This document shows, piece after piece, positions 38,218 through 48,982 of a DNA stretch of 64,000 nucleotides. The DNA lies in contig JAGMVK010000022.1 in the NCBI GenBank assembly GCA_020747065.1, positions 806,001 through 870,000 on the forward strand. Reading direction: 5' to 3'. The DNA comes from Cadophora sp. MPI-SDFR-AT-0126. Taxonomy: Eukaryota > Ascomycota > Leotiomycetes > Helotiales > Ploettnerulaceae. The notes beneath the pieces are model-generated. The model had not been told where the DNA came from, did no database searches, and worked only from the letters and a program-made list of their open reading frames with translations. A program made the translations under genes and the position numbers. Position 1 is the stretch's first letter. The number at the start of each line of letters is the position of its first letter.

Positions 38218-41200
38218 TTACGGTGTTTGTGCAAGGTAAAGTGGTGGCGGACTCTGAGGCGAGCTCGAACCTCGTGCTGGAGATCCAAAAGCACTTGTTG
38301 AGAGCGGACCATTGGTACTGAGGAACAATCTCCTCTCGTCTATTTCTCCTCTGCGCAAGTTGAGTGCGTCTAAAACAGCTAGATTTAAAATGTAAGTGGA
38401 AGATTTTGCCGGCATAAGGGCAGGGAGGTACGAACTGCTAGCATCTTCCGGTGCCGCCGGAGGCGGCCTCCTGTCCCAGCCAAAACACCTCTTTGCCCTG
38501 TCAAAGATTGACTTTTGTCTCACAGCAACAAGATGCGTTAGTATTACGGCATTTGCAGGCTGTGATGGCCCAACCGGGTACGTGCTTTCACGCGTAATGC
38601 CTCCCGGACGGGAAAATTGTACTGTGGATGTCGTGCTCAAGAAGTCATGGCTGAGAGCCACATCGTATGGGAGTCCGTTGATGATATACAAAGTCGTGGG
38701 ATGAAGCTCTTCAGAGTTGTCGAAGCGAATGGACGTTCGTATGTACCCCGACGAGCGACACGTTTTTCCATCGCCGAGACGAAGACGGCAACTCTGCGGT
38801 ACAACTTGCCACGCTGCTGGATCCCGCTGGACGTACGATTTGGCTACCAGATTGACAGAGGCCCCAGTATCAGCTAGTGCTTCGATGCGAAACCCATTGA
38901 CAAAGATTGTGTAGAATGTCAGTCTCATCTGTTCGAAGATGAGAGGAATGGGAGTCCAAGCGAAAATACGAAGTCGAGAGACGTGGTTTATCGATATGTT
39001 TCTTTGGAATCGATGTGTGGTCACTGGTAGTCCAGCAACACTTCCAGCGATGCTGGCAGACAGAATTGCTGCGAAAGCCCCCGCTGTGGTCTCTCGTATA
39101 CCTGACCGTCTGTTACTGGCAATGCTTTCCGTAATTGAAAACCCCTTGATGGACGAAAGGTCAATTTCTTTGATACGACGCCAAAGCCATCTTATGGTTC
39201 CAACAATGATAGCGATTCCGAAGGAAACGAAGAACGCGGCCCCCACCGAAATAGCCCACTGCACTCCATTTAATCTTCGCAAATTGAATGCGGTACCTCC
39301 GTAAAACATGAGCAGGGTTTGGGCCAAGCCTACGATGAAAATAACAGCTGAGAACCACAAGTTGCGGCTCAAGATTTTGAACGTCTGGATGCCGACACGC
39401 CGCGGATGATTACTAGTTCCGAAATTAATTACATGAATGTCAAGATTGTACCAGGGAAATTTTTTATACTCACCTGAACAAGCTAAGTATTTGCATCCAT
39501 ACAAACATATTGAAGACTGTAGAACTGACATGCGCCAGAGTGGGCAATGTTTTCATCCCAAAGATACTTTGGCCCGCATATCTGCAAAGAAGAAGCGCAG
39601 CGACCTGACACAGAACTCTTTCAGCAATCTCCTTGATCATCGTCATGGACAATAATGCTGATCTTCCCATAAGTGGATCCGGACTCCACCTCCTCCGCGA
39701 TTCTATGTCCACGTTCCGTCTCTCAAATGGTGTTCGCTCGTAGGGCATCCGAGCAAAAGGTTTTTCATTGAGTTCGATATCAGCATACCGAGAAGGGTGA
39801 TCGGTCAGGAGTGCTACTGCAGCTAAGCAGTTGATGAGTAGATTGATCCAGAGGAGTTGGCTTGGCATGAAAGTGCTGATCTTATCGTTTGACACTGCGA
39901 AGATCGATACGGTGGTAATGAAGCTTGTGACGATAGATGATATCCAGAACTTGCGATCATTAGCAGTCGTCAAATGAGTAGCCTATTCGCTCTACACTGA
40001 CCTTTAGATTATTTTCGATTCCTCGACGTAATACTCGACCCCTGTGAACATACTTAAAGACAGACCTAAAATCATCATCCATCAAGATAACATTAGAGGC
40101 TTCGCTTGCAACCTGACTTCCATGTATACCCAAAGAAATCCCAATTGACGCCGCTTTGAGCGCAGGTCCGTCTTGGTAGTGGCCTGTCACTGCAGCTACG
40201 TTCTCCCCAAGTTTCTTCAATATCTGCACTAGTATTCGTTTGTCCCCGCTAGTGCATGCCGCAAGAACCTGCAACCGGGGAGCAACCTGCCGCTGCTCAG
40301 CTGTTGCCAATTGTCGAAATTGTTTTCCAGTCATAAAAACACCGTCCGGCTTCAGGACACCGGACTGCTCAGCAACTGCTTTGGCGGTTAAGAGATTATT
40401 CCCAGTCATCATCCGAACAACCACTCCTCCAGCCTGCAAAGACCTGACTGTATCTGTGACCGAGTGGCGCAATGGATCCTGGATTCCAAAAGTTCCAATA
40501 TACACTAGATCACCAATGTCATCCAGAGAACCTGGGACTCCTCGGCTAGATCTAGGTTTGAACTCGGCCACGGTCTTGTAGCCAAGCCCAACGGTTCGCA
40601 ACCCTTCTGATGAAAAAGTATCGCTCTGCATTCGAAGTAGATCTGATATCGAACTTGTCACCGGGTTTGTGGAAATGCCTTGATTCATATTGCCTGTCCA
40701 AACCTGGGTTGATTTTTCAATAATGGTTTCTGTACTGCCTTTGGCATAGATTCGGACTTCCGACTTGTTCAGATTTATGGCAATCGCACTATAACCGAGA
40801 TTGGAGTCGAAAGGTATGAAATCAACGACGTCAACACTTGCCCGTTCGTAGCTACACCGATCCATTGCCAGGTGATCTCGAGCGAACTGGAGGAGAGCGG
40901 TTTCGGTCTTGGAGCCAATGAAAGAATGAACACCATCAACCTCCCCATCGAAAGCGGTTGAGTTCAGCACAATTAAATCCTTCAGGAGACGCTTTGAGTC
41001 CGAGTGAAGGTCGGTGATGAGGTCGAGCGTGTGGCGAATGCCATTGTCTTCGCTGGCAAGCCCTCCAGGTCTGCAATCAAACATCAGTGATTCTCCCAGT
41101 GCTCCTGCAACCACCGTCATTTTGTTTTGAGTCAGCACTCCCGTCATGGAAGTACAAATTGTCGTTGTACTTGCAATAGTTTCGCATGATTTGGGCGTGA

Positions 41201-42798
41201 GGACCAAGTTGTTGTCTCGTAGCAATGCGCGTGACGTATATGCTAGTGCGAAGGAGGCTGAATAAAGCAGACTGCTTGAACAGCAGACAATCACAAGAGA
41301 CAAACAGAGAATGGACAAGCGGAGGAAACCTCTGGTCTTCTGCATAGATGATAGATGGGTGGCTTCCTTTGACCCAAGCTGGATCAAAAATCGGATGAAG
41401 AGGACAACGAATAGAACAAGGACAAGACTATGATAATCCGTTAGCATCAAGGAACATGATCTGCTAAGAATAGATTGACGGCTCCAGTATGCCGATATCA
41501 GATGGTAATAGAGAGTGTCAGAGCCAACTTACGCAGACCCTAACTTGATGATGCTGTCACAGACCCTGACAAGCTCGATTTGTAGGGGGGAATCATCAGG
41601 ATCATCTCGAAGCGACATTTCAATTTTTCCTTGCCCACTGTGTACTCCAACTGACGTGGCAATGAAGGATCCCATACCAGCAACAACTATAGATCCGGAT
41701 AAAACGAAAGGATCATTGCGGGCAGACAATGCACGTGCTTCAATCTGTGCCATAGCCTCGTCTGCTGGTATTTTCCGCATCAAGTCCGCTTCGCCAGTAC
41801 AACAAGCCTCGTCAAATGTTGCATGGTGACCAGAGACCAGAATACCGTCAGCGGGAATAATGTCACCGGGCTCAAAAAGCACAATGTCACCCACAAGGAC
41901 ATCGAATTTCGGAATCAACACTGCCTTGCCAGACCGTACGACTCTTGTCTGGGCATCTCGCTGGTAAGAGGTAAGTGAATGTATGGGAAATGCTCTGCAT
42001 TGTACTAACTCTTTTCAGACACAACTTCGTGTAGTCTCCATCACGTTTCCATTCAATCAGTCCTCCTAGAAATAAATAGACGATGTAAAGTGACAGAAGA
42101 ATGACGACTTGTTGCCACTCCGTTCCGTATGACTTCAGCTCCACGGAATGATCTGTCAATCGAATCGACAAGTAAACAAAAGACAAGAGAGCCAGAAGAT
42201 ATGCAAAAGCTCGATTCTCAAATCTTCGTATCACACATCGGAATAGGTTTCTACGTCGTCTGGGTGGTACTCGTCCATCGCTAAAAATTCGTATTCTATC
42301 CGAAAATGGCCCAGTCGAATAACTGGGGTCAGAGGGTGGATGTGTGGTCCTGTCGTCAGCGGATTCCGGCGAACAGTGCCTCACAGCAATGTTTGCAGTA
42401 GCATCCTCGAAAGTGACACGCCCATCTAGTATATGTTCATCTATACTGAGACCGGAATTCCTGTCGGTTCTTAGACCTTTCTCAAGACCTGCCAATCCTC
42501 CTAGAGCTACGAAGGCAGCTAGGCTTTTGGGATTGTAGAGCTTGTTCAATTGTCCAGGACTGAACGCGAACTTATTATCCTCCACCTCGAAGTCGGCTTC
42601 CTTTCCTGGATCTGGACTCAAAGCTCCCCGGGAATCAATTAAATTGAATGGCGTCCGGGCTTCGCGAGCTTCTTTGGCATCGATCTCGAAGGACGCTCCA
42701 TCTCTGGCATATCCGCGAGTCGAATTCGCTGGAGTGCTACTTCTTGACTCCCCCGTCCTCTGCTCTCGGCTCGTGTCGTGGCTCGCTCGGGACGACAT
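38218..42798 (-). CDS. PMC1-like P-type Ca2+-ATPase pseudoenzyme fused to a retropepsin-like protease domain (1437 aa)
   Basis: Exons (minus) are 42798-42010, 41960-41533, 41427-40002, 39949-39474 and 39412-38218 (4314 nt), with introns of 49, 105, 52 and 61 bp. The N-terminus has the vacuolar-pump signature FAFSPGQLNKLYNPKSLAAF. The actuator, P/N domains (KTETALLQFA, IQDPLRHSVTDTVRSLQAGG) and M5-M10 (LNGVQWAIS) follow. Active-site motifs are altered: TGES to TGEA (318-321), PEGL region to SSSLL (456-460), DKTGT to SMTGV (499-503), TGDN to TGNN (747-750), GDGxND to GHYQD, and M6 NLxxD to NLLIN (Asn 921). Phosphorylation and Ca2+ transport should be impossible. After M10 the same exon encodes a linker and a protease-like domain: VNGFRIEALADTGASVNLVA (catalytic Asp about 1221), RLGDGK and ALSHDFL (about 1292-1298), then a Pro/Ser-rich tail. 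Long uninterrupted frames argue against a decaying gene. ATG 42798 is the first in frame after a probable leader intron. Confidence 0.88.
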
Positions 42799-43449
42799 GT
42801 CGAGGGACGAGGCTGGGCCCACGCCGCACAGTCGAGGAACTGCACCATAGATTAGAAAAGAATGCAATACCTCGAGGGAATGGAACGGTATGATCAGAGA
42901 CACTTACATCAGAGGAACGGGAAGCTAAAACTATTGAAGTGTTTGGTGTCGTGTGAAAGTGCCGTGATAGCTTCTCGACGAGGTGGGGATCCTCGCTTTC
43001 TCCATCTCACAATCCCACGCATTGCCGGGGGACGTCCAATCGAACCAGTGGACTGCTCCATATCTGCGGGGCAAAAGACTGTTACGAGCTTGAGAAGGCT
43101 GGCAAATAAGAGGCAAGCGCACACCGAGAGATCGTGTGCATCGTCTTTCCAGTTCAGCTTGATTGAAGCCACCGAGTGTGTTGGCAGGATCAAGCTAAGC
43201 AGAGGGCGGGATGCCGGACGAATCAGGACCTCATGCGGTTTGTGATTGTGGCTGAAAGGGTCAAATCATCTTGCAATACGGAGGCAAGTTCCATTGCAGG
43301 GGTGCTATTACGTCCTCACGAAAACCAGGTGCACTTGGGCAGGCAGACATGAGCCTCATATGAAGCAAAACTCCACTTGTCTAAAAGTTGTATACTTATA
43401 CAGCTAGCATTGTTTTTTCTATCAAGGCTGTAGCTCATCCCATGCCTAA
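42799..43449. promoter_or_regulatory. Shared divergent promoter of the pump-protease and DUF6594 genes
   Basis: 651 bp between two start codons on opposite strands. On the minus strand a likely 5'-UTR intron has its donor GTAAGT near 42907. A TATA-like tatacttatac lies near 43390 upstream of the DUF6594 ATG. Small frames here look like untranslated sequence. Co-regulation is inferred from arrangement only. Confidence 0.45.
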
Positions 43450-44457
43450 ATGGATCATTCAGTTCACCAGAAAGGCTACCCCTCAGTAGCAGCCCATTTG
43501 GCCAGCTCCTCGGAACTTGCGACCTTTCGAAAATTCAGCAATCTGAATATGAGAAACCTCCTTTATATGCAGACAGAGCTGATTATGCTTGAGGCAGAAC
43601 TCAAAGAACTTGATCAACAGGACGCCTCTGACAAGGCCACATCAGCTGTTCTTCAGTCTTGGGAGGCCGTACTCAGAGGTACAAGCGAAAGGGATGCAAC
43701 AAGAAAAGAGGTGGCTTTGAGTATGCGAAGAAAGCTTCAAGAATACAGTAATAACGCTCAACCTCATCGATGTTTAGAAAATGCAGCAAGCATGCTGACC
43801 ATTTTTTAGACGAGGCGCTGGCCGTCCAAAGTCAGATCTTGAGCCTTGAATCCCCTTCCGAACGAGTGCTTGCTGTGCACAAAGAATGGTTGGACAAACA
43901 TGGTCATCCAGTACATCGTCCGATTATAGACCGTGGTGATGAGTTTCTGGATCAACCATACGATCTTGTTGCACTAGCAGGTGCGGAGCGATCAAGGGAC
44001 CCTCTCACAAGTTTCTTAATTAACCACTGCGGAGAACTCTTCAAAGTACAATCGTCCTCGAGTTTTTGACGACTTGAAAAGTATTTCTGACAATAATACT
44101 GTAGGTGCAAAATGTACAGCCAAGCACGCCAGCAGCCTTGTCGAACATATACTACTACTCCGAGCAGAGCGCCAGCCGCCTGAGTAACTTTATTTCGCTT
44201 ATGCTGGCAACTCTACTTCTCGTTGGAGGCATCGTCAGCTTGTACTTCGTAAAAGATGAGGGAAGGCGTTTGGGTATGATAGGGGGATACACTGTCCTCT
44301 TCGCGACCGGCTTGTTCTTCTGTACAGCAGGAAAGAAGGGCGAGATTTTCGGAGCCACTGCAGCGTAAGTTCATTACCTCTTCCATGGCTGTAAGACTGA
44401 CAACCTCGTAGATATGCTGCAGTCCTGGTCGTGTACATCAGTGGGAGTTCCAGCTGA
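43450..44457 (+). CDS. DUF6594-family membrane protein (279 aa)
   Basis: Exons 43450-43747, 43810-44045, 44105-44364 and 44412-44457 (840 nt), with introns of 62, 59 and 47 bp. Family signatures: GYPSVAAHLASSSELATFRKF at the start, NLNMRNLLYMQTELIMLEAE (helical), QEYNEALAVQSQILSLESPS, then a C-terminal hydrophobic block: NFISLMLATLLLVGGIVSLYF, a GGYTVLFATGLFFC segment and AYAAVLVVYISG, two to three membrane helices. DUF6594 proteins are common in ascomycetes and of unknown function. The head-to-head position with the pump-protease gene suggests a linked membrane role, which is inference. Confidence 0.88.
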
Positions 44458-45738
44458 AGAAGTCAACAAGGCAGGGGCCCAATTTATATCGGTAGGAGCC
44501 AAGAAGGAGGTATCGGTCCCGGTTCAGAGGTTCGAACAAGAACCAAGGCAGGAATCGGAATCTGGTGGCATCTGCGGCTAGAATATGCCACGAGTCAGAT
44601 AGGAGGTAATGTAAACGAGTTGTCGTATGGAGGACAGCGTTTCAAGATGATCCACTGTGAAAAAGTAGGGCGCGAGACTATGAAGACCCCAAGTCTCCGA
44701 GACTTTAAGTTCAGAACAACGTGCCAAAATTTGTCGCTATGTATCATGAACATGCCTATGTAGACCTTGAGCTGTCGTCAAAAGTCATGACTTAACGGCC
44801 CCAATGCATGATTGCTCGCTCCTTAGCAATACTTGTATCGAAGAAAATGCCGCAAACGTTATGCGGGTACTTGGAAGGTCAAAACCAAGAATTACTAGTA
44901 ATGAAGACCCAAAAAAAATTGCCTACTTGCTCAACGACCTGGAATGAATTAGATTTGAAAGAAGATTTTAAGGTATTATCCAAACTTACGTCTGCAGGAT
45001 TTGAACCTACGCTCCCGAAGGAAACAGATGGATCTAGAATAGACATATCAAGGAGTTCTTGACAGGCCTAAGCCATTCTAGTCTGTCGCTATAACCACTC
45101 AGCCAAGACGCCTCTCGTGTCAAGTGATGTCAAACAAACGCTTATCTCATTTCTTCACACGAGTAGCTCTTTCGGCGTTTGTGGGGAAATAATGTAGCAA
45201 ATGTGGATACAATTCTTACAAGCGAGGTTTGGTGGGGTGCTTGAGCGATGAGAAGACTTGGCCTTTTTGAGCTGGAGAACAATTGAGTTCTTCCACTAGG
45301 ACTGTCTTCAATCACCTTCTCTTACACTCTGAAATATCGCCTATGATCTATGTTTTCGTCCCTTTCGGATGATTGCGCATTGAATGAATATGCCCCCGAA
45401 CATTCCAAATCACTTTGTGTCCCCTGAAGCCACAAATTTTGGCGAGCTTTTCTTGGTTTACACACTATTTCCTTGGCCTTCACACATGGTTCTGCTGCCT
45501 ATACAGATTGAATCCCCTTCTTTTGCTCAGTAGACACAGTGCTATCTTCTATTCTGGTATAAAACAAACGTTGTCCCAAAACTGCTAGCTTCAACCCGAT
45601 CAATTTCAATTAACTTGTCCTAACGCTTCCCCAATCAGCGCCAGCAAGGAAAGATCCTCCACCTCACTCAACCCCCCCACCCCACTCGAGTCCCAAACTT
45701 TCAGAAATACCCATTAGAAGAAGTCATCCTTATAACTA
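44458..45738. other. Intergenic, holds a tRNA-Ser gene
   Basis: About 1.3 kb between the DUF6594 gene and the J-domain gene. Apart from the tRNA at 44986-45112 no gene is seen; an 84-aa frame at 44808-45062 overlaps the tRNA and is spurious. Confidence 0.5.
44986..45112 (-). tRNA. tRNA-Ser(AGA) with a 46-nt intron
   Basis: Minus strand: acceptor GGCGTCT, D-arm GGCTGAGTGGTTATAGC, anticodon stem ACAGA/TCTGT, loop CTAGAA..A with anticodon AGA at 45079-45077. The intron is 45075-45030, at the canonical site one base after the anticodon, and contains a CTAG that can pair with the anticodon. The long variable arm TTCC-TTCG-GGAG is the serine hallmark, and the T-arm is GTAGG-TTCAAAT-CCTGC. The first acceptor pair is G-A and the second G-U, so a weakened or pseudo-tRNA is possible. 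Confidence 0.75.
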
Positions 45739-47235
45739 TCACCCCCGAGTATGCGCTGACTTTGACCTCTGTTGATTACCACGCGAATTCTCCGTCTTCG
45801 GTCTGCCTTTATTAATCGGCTTCAGTTTCTGCCGGCAGGCCGCACATGCTTTTTTCTTGCAGCCTGGACATTGCAGGAGATAGCTATATTCCGCAGAGCA
45901 TTCCTCGCATGACAGACGTCCCCGAGGAGTGGCAGCGTCAACCTTCGGCCACCAGGCGCCATGGCGGCAGGTACTTGTTCCAGAGCCGCTTTTTGAAGGA
46001 GGTGCATGACTGTTTGGGGGTTTGAAGTGCCCACTTGAGGATGAAGCTGTCTTTCCTTGCGCTCCTCCTTGACGACCTTGTTGATTGGCTGAAGATTGCT
46101 CGTAATTGCGACAATTCTGTGTTGCCTCCCGCGCCTTCCTTGCCCTATTTTTCCGCTCATCCTCTTCTCTCAGCTCAGTCTGGTACTTCGTCCAATATTC
46201 TTCTGCAGCCTTTCTTTGCTTCTCGCGCTCTTCTCTTTCAATCCTGTCCCTCTCCCTTTGCTCTTTCTCTCGTTTCTCCTGTTCTGCCCGCTGAGCCCTC
46301 TCCCTCGCAAATCGCTCTTCCTGCATTTTCTCGTGTCTCAGTCGGGCTTGCCTCTGACGCAGTCGCGACTCATATGTAGCAATGTTTCTATCGTCCGTCT
46401 CATCCGCCTTCTCAAAGGTTTGGCGTCCATCTTCAAGCTCTTTCTGCCACTTTCTCAACTGCACCATCTTCAAGTCCAGAGCTCTCTCCTTGAAGTTCTT
46501 CGTGTGAAGTCTCTGCAGGCGTGCATTTGCCTTGTTTGCCTTATCCTCGTCGCTCTCGAAGGGCTTCTTGTAAAGAGGCGAGAGGATCCATGTGGACCAG
46601 CTTTTGGCGGCAGCTTCCTCCGCTTCCTCTGCCTTTCTTATGCTCTCCAGATCCTCAATTGCCTTCTTCAGTCTCGCGACCTCTCTTTGTATCTCGAAAA
46701 TCGCATTGTCATATCCCTTGGCTGCAAATCTCCATTTCACATCTCGTTCCTGTTTGGTCCTACGCAGCGCTGCGATTGCTGCAAGATCGGATATGTCTTC
46801 TTGTGTGGGCTTTTGTGTTGACTGACTGGGCTGCGCGCTTGATCTCGATGAAAAATCGGGCTGGGTTTGGGGCGGGACATGTTCTGTGCCGGGCTGTCTG
46901 GACTTGATGCTCGGATAAAGTAAGTCGTAGCTTTGACGCAGTGATGCGTCTTTGAGTGTTTCGTACGCTCTTCCTAGCTTTAGCGGGCATATTTTGTCAG
47001 CAATCGACTGGCCAGTGATCTAATCAGATATAGAATATATCGGATTGCTGATTATGATTTTGAATGCATATATCCGTACCAGTTGGAAAGCTTCGGTTGC
47101 GTTCGAACGAGGATTTCTGTCGGGATGGAGTACAAGTGCTAATCTCCTGTAGGACTTCGTGATTACTTCTAAAGTGGCTGTTTGTTGAACTTCAAGGAGA
47201 AAGTAATAGTCATCTGTGATCTTGACCGGAGCCAT
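45739..47235 (-). CDS. J-domain (DnaJ/Hsp40-type) protein with coiled coil and Cys-rich tail (464 aa)
   Basis: Exons (minus) 47235-47080 and 46977-45739, one 102-bp intron. The N-terminal J domain includes DDYYFLLEVQQTATLEVITK and the essential HPD tripeptide (residues 37-39), then LGRAYETLKD, so it should stimulate an Hsp70 ATPase. Residues about 130-330 are very rich in Glu/Lys/Arg, with repeated ERAQRAEQEKREKEQR-like heptads: a long helix or coiled coil. A basic Ser/Gly-rich linker leads to a C-terminal Cys cluster (CRHGAWWP, CEECSAEY, CPGCKKKACAACRQ) that probably binds zinc. No signal peptide. This class III J-protein layout is common in filamentous fungi; the client and partner Hsp70 are unknown. 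Confidence 0.9.
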
Positions 47236-47399
47236 GTTTCCCGTATACTTTCATGGAAAAACCAATTTTTATAAACGCATTGACTTTATCGTTTGCTTCG
47301 TGTTGGAACCTCGTCTCGATACTGCATCCGTTTGCTGTCATTGCATGCCAAGGTCACACAACGCTCCCCGTGACTTCGAGGAATGGTCTGAGTCGAAAG

Positions 47400-48460
47400 G
47401 CGAGGACCAATTATAGACTTCCAGACGTATTGACAAGAACTTCACCTGTCGCTTTGATTGGAAATCGACACTCAATTAAATACCGCTTTGAAGCGTTGAT
47501 CCACAGTATCGAACTGATCGCAGCCATTAAGCTTATTTACATCGATGCCGGGCGGGTGTGTTCCATCGTATCATCAGATTGCCCCCATTACAGTACAGAA
47601 AATCTTCAAGATCGAGGTCGAACTCCCCGTTACCACAGCTGTCACAGATCTTAATGTTCCGAAGACGTGCCCAGAGGAATGGCTCCTTCGTCCATAAATG
47701 GCACCAACGCTACTGGCCGTCCAATATCAACAACCATTTGACTGTCTCCATCCTGGACCGCGCCAAAACCGTCGGCTTCACAGGGCCCTTCATTACAATT
47801 GACACATATGCTATGGGCTGGTTACATAACGATAGGGGATAACAGATACAATCCAGTCCATGTCGCCGCTCAAGTTGGGGGAGTAGAGCCGAGTCTTATG
47901 GATCTGTTTTTCCAGCAGCAGTTCCGTGGCGAACATGGCATCGAAATCACGGATGATGCTAGGCCAGCGGCAAAAGAATGAGTCAGCATTCACTCGCTCA
48001 GAACATCCCATACTTGAGCGGACTTTAATCGTCGAGATATCACTAGGACGGTCTAATTGTGCTCAACCTAGTTCAGAGTGTGGCGGCTGCGAAGAAGGCG
48101 GTATAGTTTGGGATGCAAGGGATTGTGGTTTCAAATCATGGTGGAAGGCAGCAAGATGGCGTTCCAGGGACACTCGACAGTTTGCCAGAAACTGTTGACT
48201 CGTTCGGAGATAAACTGGATTTACTGTTAATTCTGGCGTGCGATCAGGAATAGACATAGCCAAGGCGCTGGCGTTGGGGCAAAATGTTTGCTTCTGTGGA
48301 GTCTATACATTTGGGGATAGGCCACTGATGGCAAGAAAGAATTTGGCAATGTTCCCAAAGCTCTTCTGGGAGAGTTTCACATGACTCTTGCTTAGAGGGG
48401 CATCCTTTCTGTGGCTGCTGATGAGCTCAACCGAGATCGACTTCTTTTCAGTCCTTGAAA
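47400..48460 (+). pseudogene. Decayed FMN-dependent alpha-hydroxyacid oxidase (lactate 2-monooxygenase-like)
   Basis: Fragments of one family appear in correct order but in several frames with stops. About 47690-47840: WHQRYWPSNINNHL, SILDRAKTVGFTGPFITIDT and GWLHND. About 47900-47980: LFFQQQFRGEHGIEITDD. About 48072-48240: VAAAKKAV, a TAG stop, GMQGIVVSNHGGRQQDG (FMN/substrate loop, SNHGGRQ at 48131-48151) and SLPETVDSFGDKLDLL, then stops. About 48260-48450: KALALGQNVCFCGVY and LGEFHMTLA. Intact relatives oxidise L-lactate or similar 2-hydroxy acids. Multiple frameshifts and stops that introns do not repair mark it as dead. The 5' limit is uncertain. Confidence 0.78.
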
Positions 48461-48899
48461 GAAGATGAGGTCTTTACTTTCTGTACGGTATAGAAACACA
48501 TCCAGACAATAAAGCAAATCCTGGATGTAATATTTCAATCTGGAGATCATTCGAAGATCAATACAAAGAAACGTCATGGAAAGGGATTTTGTTACCAGTA
48601 CAAGAAAAAGAGGATCAAGGACACCATATTTCACGTGACTCTGAGGGAGAACACACGGCCTGAAGGGGTCTTGCAAGCACCCATCAAGGGATGCATATAT
48701 ACATTGTTGAGAGAAATCAGTAAAAAAGAATTGAAAGTGAATTTTGACAGTGATACAGTCACTGCTGAATGATTAGCTGCTTCACAAGTTTAGCTTGAAA
48801 TTCGATGGCGTCGACTTCCAGTGATATGACTCACCAGAGCGGAGCATTTTTCAAACCCTTGTATCTACGCAAATAAGAACTAATCAGCCAATCAAATAA

Positions 48900-48982
48900 G
48901 CTCACATAGCTCAGTGGTAGAGCGGAGGATTGCAGTTCAAACACTTCTCCTCAGGTCATCTGTTCGATCCAGGTTGGGAGCT
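48900..48982 (+). tRNA. tRNA-Cys(GCA) with an 11-nt intron
   Basis: Acceptor GCTCACA/TGGGAGC (six of seven pairs, one A-G mismatch), D-arm GCTC-AGTGGTA-GAGC, anticodon stem GAGGA/TCCTC with loop TTGCAG..C, anticodon GCA at 48932-48934. The intron is 48936-48946 at the canonical position. Variable loop AGGTC, T-arm ATCTG-TTCGATC-CAGGT. A T-rich run near 48990 is a plausible RNA polymerase III terminator. Mature length is 72 nt, normal for Cys. Confidence 0.85.

Noticed and set aside
38218..42798. Reading the pump gene as a plain decaying pseudogene
   Set aside because: All five exons are open with correct phases over 4.3 kb and the fused domain is intact; only functional motifs are changed.
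44808..45062. 84-aa + strand ORF
   Set aside because: Overlaps the tRNA-Ser gene on the other strand; no family signal.
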